This document shows, one piece after another, positions 26,646 through 35,796 of a DNA stretch of 64,000 bases. Position 1 is the first letter of the stretch. Every line of letters starts with the position of its first letter. Both the position numbers and the translations under genes were made by a program. The DNA is from Mycolicibacterium diernhoferi (GTDB taxonomy: Bacteria; Actinomycetota; Actinomycetes; Mycobacteriales; Mycobacteriaceae): contig NZ_CP080332.1 of the NCBI RefSeq assembly GCF_019456655.1, forward strand, positions 992,001-1,056,000, given 5' to 3'. The notes beneath the pieces were generated by a model, which did not search any database, was not told the DNA's origin, and saw only the letters and a list, made by a program, of their open reading frames with translations.

Positions 26646-28259
26646 ATGTCGAGTCCCCTGGAGATCGACGGACGCGGGCCATCCAATCGCCAACTGCTGG
26701 TGTACGGCATCGTCGTCGCGCTGGCCGGCGCCCTGGTGGCAACGCTGCTGCTGATCAAGTCCACCGGCCGGATGGATCCCTACGTCAAGGTGGTCGCCGC
26801 ACTGCAGAACGTCGGTGACGGTCTGCCCCAGCGCTCCGACGTGAAGTACCACGGTCTGCTGGTGGGGGTCGTCGACGGCGTCACCCCGGCCACCGACGGC
26901 CGCCCGAACTTCGTCGACATCAACCTCGATCCCACCTACGCCAAGGCGATCCCGGGCACGGTGACCGCGCGAGTGGTGCCGAGCAACGTGTTCGCGGTGT
27001 CCTCGGTGCAGCTGGTCGACAACGGACCGGGACCCGCGATCGCGGCCGGCGACGAGATCCAAGAGGACACCGAGCTGCCGACGGTGCTGTTCCAGACCAC
27101 CATCAGCAAGCTGCGCGACATCCTGGCCGCCACCGGGCGCGGCCGCGAGGACGACACCGTGGGCGTGCTGGCCGCGGTGAACGCGGCCACCGAGGGCCGG
27201 CGCACCGAGCTGCTGGCCGCCGGCGCCCAGCTGAATCGGCTGATCGACGAGGTCGACTCGATCGTGGCCACCGAGCCGGGACCGAGCACCATGTCGGCGC
27301 TCATCGACGCGACCCGGGGACTGCAGACCACCGCGCCCGAGCTGGTGGACGCGCTGCACCTGGCGGTCCGGCCCATGCAGACGTTGGTGGAGCAGCGATC
27401 TGCGCTCGACGAGATGATCACCGCCGGCCTGAAGACCACCGGCACGACGCACACGGCGCTGAACAACCACACCGACCGACTGGTCACCATCACCACCGAG
27501 ATGACGCCGGTGGTGGGTAACCTGGCCGATACCTCACACCACTGGCTGCCGGCGTTCCGCAAGCTCAACGGGCTGTCCGACAAGTTCCTGACCGAGGTGT
27601 GGCGGCCCGAGCGCGATGTCGGCAACATGCGGATGAACCTGTCGCTCACCCCGACCTACACCTACACCCGCGCGGACTGCCCGCAGTACGGCGAGTTGAA
27701 GGGCCCGAGCTGCTACACCGCGCCGCTGGTGGTGACCCGCCCGGCGATGCCCGATGTGCTGCTGCCGCAGAACTATCAGCCGCCCAAGGATCTGGCGCCC
27801 CCGCCGGGCACCGTGGTCGGCGAGAACGGAAACCTGGTCGCGGTGGGCCCGCCGCTGATCAACCCGAATCCGAGCCTGGCCGACCCGAATCCGCCGCTGC
27901 CGCCGGGCATGTTGCCCGCCCCGCCGGTCCCCGGCACCGCCAACTCGGCGCTGCCGCTGCTCCCGCAGGCCCCGTTCCAGTCGCCGTTGGCGCCGGTGGC
28001 GCCCAAGCCGGGTAGCCCGGCTCCGGCTCCCGCTCCGGCTCCCGCGCCGGGTCCCGCGCCCGGCCCGGCCACGCAGGGGGCCGCCGAGGCCGCGCCGGCA
28101 TCGTTCGGCGGCAATGTCGGTCCGGTCGGCAGCCCGCAGGAGCGTGCGACGCTCAGTGCCATCACCGGTCAACCCGCCAGCACGGCAACGCAATTGCTGC
28201 TGGGCCCGGTGGCCCGCGGCATGACGGTGTCGTTCACCGGGGGAGAGGAGCCCCGATGA
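26646..28259 (+). CDS. mceA: MceA-type substrate-binding protein with long Pro/Ala tail
   Basis: The protein (537 aa) has one N-terminal membrane helix at about residues 16-38, the MCE (MlaD) domain at about 40-125 with DVKYHGLLVGVVDGV and VVPSNVFAVSSVQL, and the helical Cholesterol-uptake porin/Mce4-type region to about 330. MCE domains of the six Mce proteins stack into a hexameric lipid tunnel across the envelope. From about residue 390 the tail is strongly Pro/Ala-rich, longer than in many MceA proteins. The start touches the yrbEB stop; the next gene overlaps by 4 nt. Confidence 0.92.
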   Translation: MSSPLEIDGRGPSNRQLLVYGIVVALAGALVATLLLIKSTGRMDPYVKVVAALQNVGDGLPQRSDVKYHGLLVGVVDGVTPATDGRPNFVDINLDPTYAKAIPGTVTARVVPSNVFAVSSVQLVDNGPGPAIAAGDEIQEDTELPTVLFQTTISKLRDILAATGRGREDDTVGVLAAVNAATEGRRTELLAAGAQLNRLIDEVDSIVATEPGPSTMSALIDATRGLQTTAPELVDALHLAVRPMQTLVEQRSALDEMITAGLKTTGTTHTALNNHTDRLVTITTEMTPVVGNLADTSHHWLPAFRKLNGLSDKFLTEVWRPERDVGNMRMNLSLTPTYTYTRADCPQYGELKGPSCYTAPLVVTRPAMPDVLLPQNYQPPKDLAPPPGTVVGENGNLVAVGPPLINPNPSLADPNPPLPPGMLPAPPVPGTANSALPLLPQAPFQSPLAPVAPKPGSPAPAPAPAPAPGPAPGPATQGAAEAAPASFGGNVGPVGSPQERATLSAITGQPASTATQLLLGPVARGMTVSFTGGEEPR

Positions 28260-29311
28260 AGGCCCGCGGAGCGCTGATCGGCCTGTCGTTGTTCATGGTG
28301 GTGGCGTTGACGTTGACCTGGATGGTCTACGTGACGCTGCGCCGGGACGTGGCCGGGTCCACCGTGCCCTACGCGGCGGTCTTCACCGACGTGTTCGGGC
28401 TGCGCGAAGGCGACGATGTCCGGATGGCCGGTGTCCGGGTGGGCCGGGTCGAGAAGGTCGAACTCGAAGGCGCCCGGGCCAAGGTGTCCTTCGTGGTGCA
28501 GTCCGATCAGACGGTGTTCGGCAACACCGTCGCCTCGGTGACCTACCAGAACATCGTCGGGCAGCGCTATCTCGGTCTGTCGCTGGGCAAGCAGGGCGAG
28601 ACCACACCGCTGCCGGAGGGCAGCGTGATCCCGGTCGAGCGCACCGACCCGTCCTTCGACGTGGGCACGCTGCTCAACGGATACGAGCCGCTGTTCAGCG
28701 TGCTGGACCCCAAACACGCCGACAACCTCACCAAGGGGGTCATCGCGTCGCTGCAGGGTGACGAGGCGTCGTTGACCGCCCTGATCGACCAGACCGCCGA
28801 ACTCACCGAGGCCTTCGCCGGCCGCGATGAGGAACTCGGCGGGGTGATCACCGATCTGAACGCCGTGGTGGCCAACCTCGCCCAGCACAACGACGATCTC
28901 GACCACATCGTCGGCCAGGCCCAGTCGGTGGTGACGACCTTCGATTCGCGCCGCCCCGAACTGGTGGACTCGATGGGGTCGATCACGAAGGTGGTGCGGC
29001 AACTGTCGACCATCACCGATGGGGTCTACCCGTCGCTGAACGACATGGTGGAGCGCCAACCGGGTTTCACCGCACACATGGTGGGCATCGAACCGCAGCT
29101 GGCGTTCCTGGGTGCCAACCTCCCGCTGATGCTGAAGGGTTTCGCGCGCATCACCGGCGAGGGCTCGTACGCCAATGCCTACGCGTGCGAGCTGAACGCG
29201 ACCGCCTTCTTCCCCGGACTCAACGACGTGACGCCGATCATCGTCAACGCCGCCACCCCCGGTAACAAGGCCCAACACACACCCAAGTGCAGGAACATGG
29301 CCAATGGCTGA
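28256..29311 (+). CDS. mceB: MceB-type protein
   Basis: The 351-residue protein has an N-terminal membrane helix (about 5-25), an MCE domain with GDDVRMAGVRVGRVEKVEL and QNIVGQRYLGLSLG, and the long helical domain ending in a CELNATAFFPGL segment with a late cysteine pair (CELN, KCRN) seen in Mce B proteins. It overlaps mceA by 4 nt (ATGA) and mceC by 8 nt. Confidence 0.92.
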   Translation: MKARGALIGLSLFMVVALTLTWMVYVTLRRDVAGSTVPYAAVFTDVFGLREGDDVRMAGVRVGRVEKVELEGARAKVSFVVQSDQTVFGNTVASVTYQNIVGQRYLGLSLGKQGETTPLPEGSVIPVERTDPSFDVGTLLNGYEPLFSVLDPKHADNLTKGVIASLQGDEASLTALIDQTAELTEAFAGRDEELGGVITDLNAVVANLAQHNDDLDHIVGQAQSVVTTFDSRRPELVDSMGSITKVVRQLSTITDGVYPSLNDMVERQPGFTAHMVGIEPQLAFLGANLPLMLKGFARITGEGSYANAYACELNATAFFPGLNDVTPIIVNAATPGNKAQHTPKCRNMANG

Positions 29312-30344
29312 GACAACGAAACCCAAGCGGCGCAGGCCGATCGAGAGCTACAGCAGGCTGTGGCTCGGGGTCATCGCGATCGCCGTGGTGTCCGTTCTGG
29401 TCGGAGTGCTGCTGCTGGTGCGGGTCGCCGACGTCGGTTACACCACCTACACCGCGCGTTTCCTGCAGGCCGCGGCCCTCAAGGTCGGCAACCCGGTCAC
29501 GGTGGCGGGCATCCCGGTCGGCGAGGTCAAGGCGATGAAGCTGGCCGGCGACCACGTCGAGACGAAGATCAAGGTGCGCAACGACGTCGCTCTGGGCAAG
29601 GACTCCCGCGCCGTCATCATGATCACCACGATTCTGGGATCGCGGTATCTCTCGCTGGAGCCGGCCGGGCCGGATTCGCTGCCGGACAAGACCTTCGACC
29701 TGGCGCACACCGAGGTGCCCTACGACCTGCAGGAGGCGTTGACCGACGTCACCACCACCTTCGATCAGGTCGACTCCGATCAGTTCGCGCAGACGTTGCA
29801 GATCCTGGGCAACCAGATGGAGACGCTGCCCCCGGTGGTCCCGCAGGCCCTGGCGAACACCCACACGCTGTCCTCGATCATCGCCCAGCGCCGCGATCAG
29901 CTCGGTGAACTGCTCAAGACCACCGAGATGGTCAGTTCCACCCTGTACCGGCAGAAGTCGACCATCGGCAGTCTGATGGATCAGGGCAATTCACTGCTGT
30001 CCGAATTCGTCATGCGGCGGGCGAGCTTCCACGCGATGATGGCCTCACTGACCAACCTGGTGCAGACCCTGAGCAACATCGTCATCGACGACCGCCCGGC
30101 GCTGGAGAAACTGCTCGTCGATCTGCAAGAGCTGTCCACCCTGCTCGGCAAGAACGACGGCATGCTGCGCAGCATCCTGCAGACCGCGCCGATCGCGGTG
30201 CGCAACATCGCCAACATGACCGGTACCGGCAACGCCATCGACTTCAACGCATCCAGCGGCCTGCTGGTCGACTCGTGGATGTGTGCGATCAGCGGCCGCG
30301 CCAAGCAGTTCGGCCTGATCCAGTACTACCAGGACTGCAAATGA
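29304..30344 (+). CDS. mceC: MceC-type protein
   Basis: The 346-residue third MCE subunit has a basic, charged N-terminus (KPKRRRP), one membrane helix at about 18-38, an MCE domain with KVGNPVTVAGIPVGEVKAM and GSRYLSLEPAG, and a coiled helical domain ending MCAISGRAKQFGLIQYY with cysteines flanking it. It overlaps mceB by 8 nt and its stop overlaps the mceD ATG by 4 nt, so translation is coupled. Confidence 0.9.
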   Translation: MAETTKPKRRRPIESYSRLWLGVIAIAVVSVLVGVLLLVRVADVGYTTYTARFLQAAALKVGNPVTVAGIPVGEVKAMKLAGDHVETKIKVRNDVALGKDSRAVIMITTILGSRYLSLEPAGPDSLPDKTFDLAHTEVPYDLQEALTDVTTTFDQVDSDQFAQTLQILGNQMETLPPVVPQALANTHTLSSIIAQRRDQLGELLKTTEMVSSTLYRQKSTIGSLMDQGNSLLSEFVMRRASFHAMMASLTNLVQTLSNIVIDDRPALEKLLVDLQELSTLLGKNDGMLRSILQTAPIAVRNIANMTGTGNAIDFNASSGLLVDSWMCAISGRAKQFGLIQYYQDCK

Positions 30345-31465
30345 GCGTTGAGCGGAGCAAGGCCAAAGCGATCGTGATCGCCGCCGTCGGCGTCGTGCTG
30401 GCCCTGGTGGTCACCGCCGCGGCCGTCACCTTCACCAAGGATCGGTTGAGCACCATCACCGTGACGGCCCAGTTCGACAGTGCCGCAGGCCTGTACGAGG
30501 GCAATGTGGTCGCGGTGCTCGGCATGCCGGTGGGGCAGGTCACCAAGATCACCCCGAAGACCGGCTACGTCGAGGTCGACTTCACCATCGACAAGGACGT
30601 CGACGTGCCCGCCGACGTGCAGGCGGCCACCATCTCCAACTCGATCCTGACCGACCGGCAGATCGAGTTGACCCCGCCCTACCAGGACGGCCCGAAGCTG
30701 CAGAACCGCGACACCATCGGGTTGAACCGCACCCGGACACCCGTCGAATTCGCTCGAGTGCTCGATATTCTGGACAAGCTCGCCGGATCGCTGCGCGGTG
30801 ACGGCAAGGGCGACGGGCCCATCGCCGACGTCGTGAACTCCGGCGCCGCCGTCGTCGACGGCAACGGCCAGCAGATCAAGGACTCCCTGGGCGAGCTGTC
30901 GAATGCGTTGCGGCTGAGCTCCGATCGCGGTGCGGTGACCAAGGATCAGCTGACCACCATCATCGCTAATCTGAGCTCACTGTCGCAGGCGGCGGCCGAC
31001 AACGACGCCATGATGCGCGAATTCGGATCCTCGGTGCGGGCCATGAGCCAGATCCTGGCCGACGAGGATCTGGGCAGCGGCACCACCGGCAAGAAGATCA
31101 ACGAGGTGCTCACCAACGTCGGCCAGGTACTGGAGACCCACCGGGATTCCATCAAGGATCTGGTCTCCAACGGCGACATCGTGGTGCAGTCCACCGTCGA
31201 CCACGAACGTGATCTGATGGAACTGCTGGACGTCGCACCGATGACCCTGGACAACATGTACAACGTCGCCGACCCGAAGAACGGTGCGCTGCGGGTGAAG
31301 GTGGTCACCGACAAGATCCTGTTCGACAACCAGTTGCTCAAGGAGGTCTGCAACATGATGGGCCTGCGGCAATTGGGTTGCAGCACGGGCACCCTGCAGG
31401 ATTTCGGACCGGACTTCGGGTTGAGCTACATGCTGGAGGGTCTCGGCGCGATGGGGCAGAAGTGA
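30341..31465 (+). CDS. mceD: MceD-type protein
   Basis: The 374-residue fourth MCE subunit has an N-terminal membrane helix at about 10-30, an MCE domain with YEGNVVAVLGMPVGQVTKI and ISNSILTDRQIELTP, and a helical domain ending with CNMMGLRQLGC. The ATG at 30341 overlaps the mceC stop; an upstream in-frame ATG inside mceC is less likely. Its stop overlaps the mceE ATG by 1 nt. Confidence 0.9.
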   Translation: MSVERSKAKAIVIAAVGVVLALVVTAAAVTFTKDRLSTITVTAQFDSAAGLYEGNVVAVLGMPVGQVTKITPKTGYVEVDFTIDKDVDVPADVQAATISNSILTDRQIELTPPYQDGPKLQNRDTIGLNRTRTPVEFARVLDILDKLAGSLRGDGKGDGPIADVVNSGAAVVDGNGQQIKDSLGELSNALRLSSDRGAVTKDQLTTIIANLSSLSQAAADNDAMMREFGSSVRAMSQILADEDLGSGTTGKKINEVLTNVGQVLETHRDSIKDLVSNGDIVVQSTVDHERDLMELLDVAPMTLDNMYNVADPKNGALRVKVVTDKILFDNQLLKEVCNMMGLRQLGCSTGTLQDFGPDFGLSYMLEGLGAMGQK

Positions 31466-32706
31466 TGGAGACGAAACGGATCCGACGGCTGTCCGCGGCG
31501 CTGGCGGTCACCACCTGCCTGACCGTGTCCGGATGCGCGGACATGAGTCTGGCGAGTCTGCCGCTGCCGGCCCCCGGGGTGGGCTCCGGCGGCTATCAGC
31601 TGACCGCGGTGTTCTCCAACGCGCTGAACCTGCCGGCCAACGCCAAGGTGAAGCTGGCCGGTGCCGACATCGGCGAGATGGATTCGATGGAGGCCCGCAA
31701 CTACACCGCGGTGGCCACCCTGCGGATCATGGACGGTGTGCAGCTGCCGCAGGGCAGCACCGCCGAATTACGTTCGGCCACACCGCTCGGCGATGTGTTC
31801 ATCGCGATCAAACCGCCCGCCTCGGCCGGGCCGTCCGCCCCGTTGCTGCGCGACGGCGACACCATCGACCTGGAATCGACCACCGCCGCCGCGACCGTCG
31901 AATCGGTGCTGAGTTCGGCGGCGATCCTGGTCAACGGCGGTGCGGTGCGCAACTTCACCAACCTGATCAACGGGCTGGGCAAGGCCACCGGCGATCAGGG
32001 CGAGGCCTTCGGGACCCTGATCAGCAAGACCAACCACACGCTGGGCACCCTGAACGCGCGCTCGGAGGAGATCTCCACCGCGATGTCGGAGACCTCCCGG
32101 CTGGCATCGGCGATCGAGGCCAAGAACCAGAAGCTCAGTGAGGTGATGGCGCAGGCGCGTCCGGCCACCGACACCCTGGCCGCGCACACCACTCAGATCG
32201 CCGATCTGGTGACCCAGATCGGCGATGTGTCCGATCTGCTGCAGCGGTTCCCGTCGATCGGTGGCACCGACACCAGCGGGCGCAGCGTCATCGCGGACGC
32301 CAACACGATCGCCGGCGCCTGGAACGACGTGGCGCTGGCCCCGGACGCGACGCTGTACGCGCTGAACCGGCTGCTTCCGCTGTTCATCAAGACCATGTCC
32401 AGTGGCGCAATCGGTCTGGACGCGAGCATCGACCGGGTGGTGCTGGGTTCCATCCCCGACATCGGCTACGCCGGCGACGCCGCGTTGCACGGGCCGAAGC
32501 GCTCCGATTGGCAGCAGCTGGTGGGCACCCTGAAGTACACGCTGTTCCGGTTGCAGGAACGGGTGGTCGGTAAGGGCCCGAACGTGCCACAGGTGCCGGT
32601 GATCCCGAGTCCCACCGAACCGGGCGAGATCATCGTGGATCCCCGTGTCCCGGAGGCGGTTCCGACACCCGCTCCGGCACCTGCCGAGGGGGAGGCGCCC
32701 CGATGA
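31465..32706 (+). CDS. mceE: MceE-type lipoprotein
   Basis: The fifth MCE subunit is the lipoprotein of the set: a short signal ends in LTVSGC with the lipidated cysteine at C24. The MCE domain follows with NAKVKLAGADIGEMDSME and STAELRSATPLGDVFIAI, then the helical domain, then a Pro-rich tail (PTPAPAPAEGEAPR). Length is 413 residues. In mycobacteria these are often called Lpr proteins. It overlaps mceD by 1 nt and mceF by 4 nt. Confidence 0.93.
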   Translation: METKRIRRLSAALAVTTCLTVSGCADMSLASLPLPAPGVGSGGYQLTAVFSNALNLPANAKVKLAGADIGEMDSMEARNYTAVATLRIMDGVQLPQGSTAELRSATPLGDVFIAIKPPASAGPSAPLLRDGDTIDLESTTAAATVESVLSSAAILVNGGAVRNFTNLINGLGKATGDQGEAFGTLISKTNHTLGTLNARSEEISTAMSETSRLASAIEAKNQKLSEVMAQARPATDTLAAHTTQIADLVTQIGDVSDLLQRFPSIGGTDTSGRSVIADANTIAGAWNDVALAPDATLYALNRLLPLFIKTMSSGAIGLDASIDRVVLGSIPDIGYAGDAALHGPKRSDWQQLVGTLKYTLFRLQERVVGKGPNVPQVPVIPSPTEPGEIIVDPRVPEAVPTPAPAPAEGEAPR

Positions 32707-33953
32707 TCGCCGCTGCCGCCGACCGGATCGTCGGCCTCGTCCGGTTCGGGTACGACCGCCGGAACTGGCTGTCGGCGCTCGGACTGGTCATGGTCCTGGT
32801 CATCGCGACCGGGTACCTGCTGTTCGGGGCGCTGCGGGTGAATCCCTTCGCGTCCAGTTACCGGCTCACCGTCGAGCTGCCGGAATCGGCTGGGCTGCTG
32901 CCCAATCAGGACGTGACGCTGCGCGGTGTGCCGATCGGCAAGGTCGAGCGCCTCGACATCACCCCGGACGGCGTCAACGCCATCGTCAACGTCCGGTCCA
33001 CCGCCCGGATCCCGGAGTCGAGCGACGTCCGGGTGTCGGGCCTGTCGCCGGCCGGCGAGCAGTACATCGACTTCGTCGACACCGGTGACTCCACCACCTT
33101 CCTGGCCGACGGTGCTGTGATCGGCCAGGGCGGGGCCACCGTGCCGGTCAGCCTGGCCGATCTGCTGGCCAACGCCGACGGGGCACTCGGCCAGGTCCAA
33201 CCGGCCAAGCTGGAGCTCATCAAGCGCGAACTGAGCATGAGCGACGCCGGCCCGCAGAAACTCGCCGACGTCGTCGACGGCGGCACCTTCCTGCTCTCGA
33301 CACTGGATTCGGTGCTGCCCGAGACGAGTTCGCTGCTGCGGACCAGCCGAGTCGCGCTCACCCTGGTCGGGGACAAGAACGCCGGCATCAGCGTGGCCTC
33401 GGACAACCTCAACGAGACCTTCGAGGGCGTCGACAGGATGCGCGAGGGGTACCGCCGGTTGACCGATCAGACGCCGGGCACGCTGGCCGCGGTCGACAAC
33501 CTGTTCGTCGACAACTCCGACACCATGGTGCAACTGCTGGGGAATATGACCACCACCTCGCGGCTGCTGTATCTGCGGGTGCCTGCACTCAACGCGTTGT
33601 TCCCGTCGTACCGCAACTCGATGCTCGACGCCCTCGGCGGCGCGATGCACACCGGTGGCCTGTGGGGGACCGCGGAAATCTACCCGCGCTACACCTGCGA
33701 TTACGGCACCCCGAAGCTGCCGCCGTCGGCGGCGGACTATCCGGAGCCGTTCATGTACACCTATTGTCGAGACGTCCATCCCGGGGTGCTGGTGCGTGGC
33801 GCGAAGAACGCGCCGCGGCCGGCCGGTGACGACACCGCCGGGCCGCCGCCGGGCGCCGACCTCGGCAGGCAGACGGATCCGACCCCGAAGGGCCGGTACA
33901 CGATCCCGACGCCGTACGGCGGCCCGACACTACCGATCGAGCCGCCCCGCTGA
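32703..33953 (+). CDS. mceF: MceF-type protein
   Basis: The 416-residue sixth MCE subunit has a membrane helix at about 25-45, an MCE domain with LPNQDVTLRGVPIGKVERL and VSGLSPAGEQYIDF, and a long helical domain. The extracytoplasmic C-terminus contains CDYGTPKLPPSAADYPEP and YTYCRDVHPGVLVRGAKNAP, a C-terminal pattern characteristic of MceF proteins, and a low-complexity end. It closes the core mce set; the next gene starts 23 nt later. Confidence 0.92.
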   Translation: MIAAAADRIVGLVRFGYDRRNWLSALGLVMVLVIATGYLLFGALRVNPFASSYRLTVELPESAGLLPNQDVTLRGVPIGKVERLDITPDGVNAIVNVRSTARIPESSDVRVSGLSPAGEQYIDFVDTGDSTTFLADGAVIGQGGATVPVSLADLLANADGALGQVQPAKLELIKRELSMSDAGPQKLADVVDGGTFLLSTLDSVLPETSSLLRTSRVALTLVGDKNAGISVASDNLNETFEGVDRMREGYRRLTDQTPGTLAAVDNLFVDNSDTMVQLLGNMTTTSRLLYLRVPALNALFPSYRNSMLDALGGAMHTGGLWGTAEIYPRYTCDYGTPKLPPSAADYPEPFMYTYCRDVHPGVLVRGAKNAPRPAGDDTAGPPPGADLGRQTDPTPKGRYTIPTPYGGPTLPIEPPR

Positions 33954-33976
33954 CCATGCTGTCCAGCTAGGAGAAG

Positions 33977-34645
33977 ATGTTGTCCGTGAGCAAGGACGAA
34001 GACAAGGACACCGGTGAGAAGCCGGTCGTCGAGGACACCGAGTCGAAGGCCGTCGAGGAAGACTCCGCAGAGGTAGCGGAGGAAACCTCTGCGGCCGAGG
34101 CGGATACGTCCGACACCGCGGCCGAGTCCGGCACCGAGACCGCAGCCGGGGCACCCACCGCAGGCCGGTGGCGCCGTCCGGTGCTGATCGGGGTCGTGGT
34201 CACCGCATTCGTCGCCGTTGCGGCGACGGCCGGGTATCTGGGCTGGCAGCTGCAACAGGAACGCGCGATCGACCGGGCCGGCGAGCAGGCCCGACAGGCC
34301 GCCACCGACTATGCGCAGGTCCTGACGAGCATCGACTCGGACAAGGTCGACGAGAACTTCGACGCGGTGCTCGACGGAGCGACCGGCGGGTTCAAGGACA
34401 TGTACTCGCAGTCCAGTGCGGAGCTGCGGCAGCTGCTGATCGACAACAAGGCGACCGCGCGCGGGGTGGTGCAGGAGTCCGCCGTGCAGTCCGCCGGCAA
34501 GGACGAGGTCGTGGTGCTGCTGTTCGTCGACCAGTCGATCACCAACACCAATGTTCCCGATCCGCGGCTGGACCGCAGCCGCATCAAGATGACCATGCAG
34601 TACGTCGACGGCCGTTGGCGCGCAAGCAAAGTCGAGCTGCCGTAA
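33977..34645 (+). CDS. Mce-associated membrane protein (Mas type)
   Basis: The 222-residue protein has an acidic, disordered cytoplasmic N-terminus (about 1-70, Glu/Asp/Ala-rich), one membrane helix at about 72-92 and a NTF2-like outer domain with DYAQVLTSIDSDKVDENFD, SSAELRQLLIDNKATARG, VVLLFVDQSITN and a final DGRWRASKVELP. This is the usual layout of the Mas proteins that follow mceF and help stabilise the transporter. AGGAG at 33969-33973 is only 3 nt from the ATG at 33977, so the TTG at 33980 or GTG at 33986 may be used instead. Confidence 0.85.
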   Translation: MLSVSKDEDKDTGEKPVVEDTESKAVEEDSAEVAEETSAAEADTSDTAAESGTETAAGAPTAGRWRRPVLIGVVVTAFVAVAATAGYLGWQLQQERAIDRAGEQARQAATDYAQVLTSIDSDKVDENFDAVLDGATGGFKDMYSQSSAELRQLLIDNKATARGVVQESAVQSAGKDEVVVLLFVDQSITNTNVPDPRLDRSRIKMTMQYVDGRWRASKVELP

Positions 34646-34657
34646 GGCCCCGAGGAG

Positions 34658-35464
34658 ATGAGTGTGATGCGCCTGCTGTCCTCTCTGGCCGTGGCGGCGA
34701 CGGTGGCCGTGACGGCCACCGTGGTCGCGCCGGCACCCACCGCCGCCGCATCGGCGCCGTCGTTCTGCGCGGACATCGGCGGGCAGTGGGATGGCCAGTA
34801 CTGCCGCGCCACGGTGCCCTCGGAACGCAAGGCGACCCGGGACATCAAGATGGCCATCCCCGGTGATCTCGTGGACCATCCCGGGGTCGGGCCGGTCATC
34901 CGGGACTACCTGAGCACGCTGATGAACAACTGGAAGACCGCGGGCGTGAAGATGGTCGCGGACAGTTTCGGCGAGGAGAACTTCGAGATCTTCCGCCGCG
35001 GAGACATTCTCAGCATCGTGTTCCGCGAGAGCTATCACGCGGACGGACCGGACTTCAACAACGGCTACCGGACGTTCACCTTCGACATGGCCGACGGGCG
35101 GCGGCTGCAGCTGGCCGATCTGGTGAAGCCTGGGCTCGATCCGCTGGTCGCCATCCCGCCGCTGGCCCAGCCGTACGTCGAACACGCACTCGATGTCGCA
35201 CCGCCGCCGCACCAGCCGCGCACCTACCCGTTCGTGATCGACCGGTGGGGCCCGGACAAGGTGTACTCGGGCGCGTACAAGGCGTGGGCGCTGACGCCCG
35301 ACGAGCTGATCATCTACATGCCGGACTACCCGGTGGCCCGGGACCGTCCGATCAACTTCACCCCGGGCATCATGCAGTGGTCGATGGACGGCGGCACCGT
35401 GCAGGCGCATATCCCGCTGGCGGCGCTGAGCCCGGTCCTGCAACCCCAGTTCGGCGGAAGCTGA
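34658..35464 (+). CDS. Secreted DUF3298/RsiV-like protein (MPT64-type)
   Basis: The 268-residue protein has a signal peptide (to about AAASA, residue 34) and a conserved CADIGGQWDGQYC pair of cysteines, followed by an alpha/beta domain with NFEIFRRGDILSIVFRESYH, FTFDMADGRRLQLADLV and WALTPDELIIYMPDYPVAR. This resembles the DUF3298/DUF4163 fold of RsiV and of the secreted antigen MPT64. The role in the mce operon is unknown; it may bind an extracellular ligand. It starts 12 nt after the Mas gene (GAGGAGATG context) and its stop overlaps the next start by 1 nt. Confidence 0.78.
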   Translation: MSVMRLLSSLAVAATVAVTATVVAPAPTAAASAPSFCADIGGQWDGQYCRATVPSERKATRDIKMAIPGDLVDHPGVGPVIRDYLSTLMNNWKTAGVKMVADSFGEENFEIFRRGDILSIVFRESYHADGPDFNNGYRTFTFDMADGRRLQLADLVKPGLDPLVAIPPLAQPYVEHALDVAPPPHQPRTYPFVIDRWGPDKVYSGAYKAWALTPDELIIYMPDYPVARDRPINFTPGIMQWSMDGGTVQAHIPLAALSPVLQPQFGGS

Positions 35465-35727
35465 TGACCGTCATCGGCATCGGCCAGCTGCGGAGTTACA
35501 CCCGCGCGTACGTCGAGCGGGCCCGGTCGGGGGAGACTTTCCAGGTGCTGCGCCGCGGGCGTCCAGTCGCCCGGCTACAGGCCGTGCAGGACGGGGTGGG
35601 CGTGCCGGTGCCGCTGGCCGATCTGCGCACCCGGCCGGCCCAGGTCTTCGACCGCATCGCCGCGGGGGCGACGGTTCTGGTCACCTACCGCGGTCATAAC
35701 GTCGCGACGCTGCAACCCATCGACTAG
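35464..35727 (+). CDS. Small protein made of two Phd/YefM-like half-domains
   Basis: The 87-residue product looks like a tandem duplication of the N-terminal Phd/YefM antitoxin unit. Residues about 4-42 read GQLRSYTRAYVERARSGETF then QVLRRGRPVARLQ. Residues about 49-86 read LADLRTRPAQVFDRIAAGAT then VLVTYRGHNVATLQP. Each half has the Leu-Arg helix, the (S/A)G-E/A-T turn and the RG-x2-VA-x-L strand of Phd. No toxin gene lies next to it: the next gene is YajQ on the other strand. The ATG overlaps the stop of the preceding gene by 1 nt, so it is the last gene of the mce operon. Function is unknown; DNA binding and autoregulation are possible. Confidence 0.72.
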   Translation: MTVIGIGQLRSYTRAYVERARSGETFQVLRRGRPVARLQAVQDGVGVPVPLADLRTRPAQVFDRIAAGATVLVTYRGHNVATLQPID

Positions 35728-35736
35728 AGACACGCG

Positions 35737-35793
35737 CGAGAGCGACGTTTCTGCGGTCCACGGCCTCGCCAGACCGCAGAAATGTCGCTCTCG
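35737..35793. terminator. 22-bp-stem hairpin between the mce operon and YajQ gene
   Basis: The arm at 35737-35758 pairs with 35772-35793 over 22 positions with a single G-U type mismatch and a 13-nt loop. It lies between convergent genes and should terminate both. Similar long stem-loops without a U-tract are frequent between convergent mycobacterial genes. Confidence 0.7.
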
Positions 35794-35796
35794 TGG

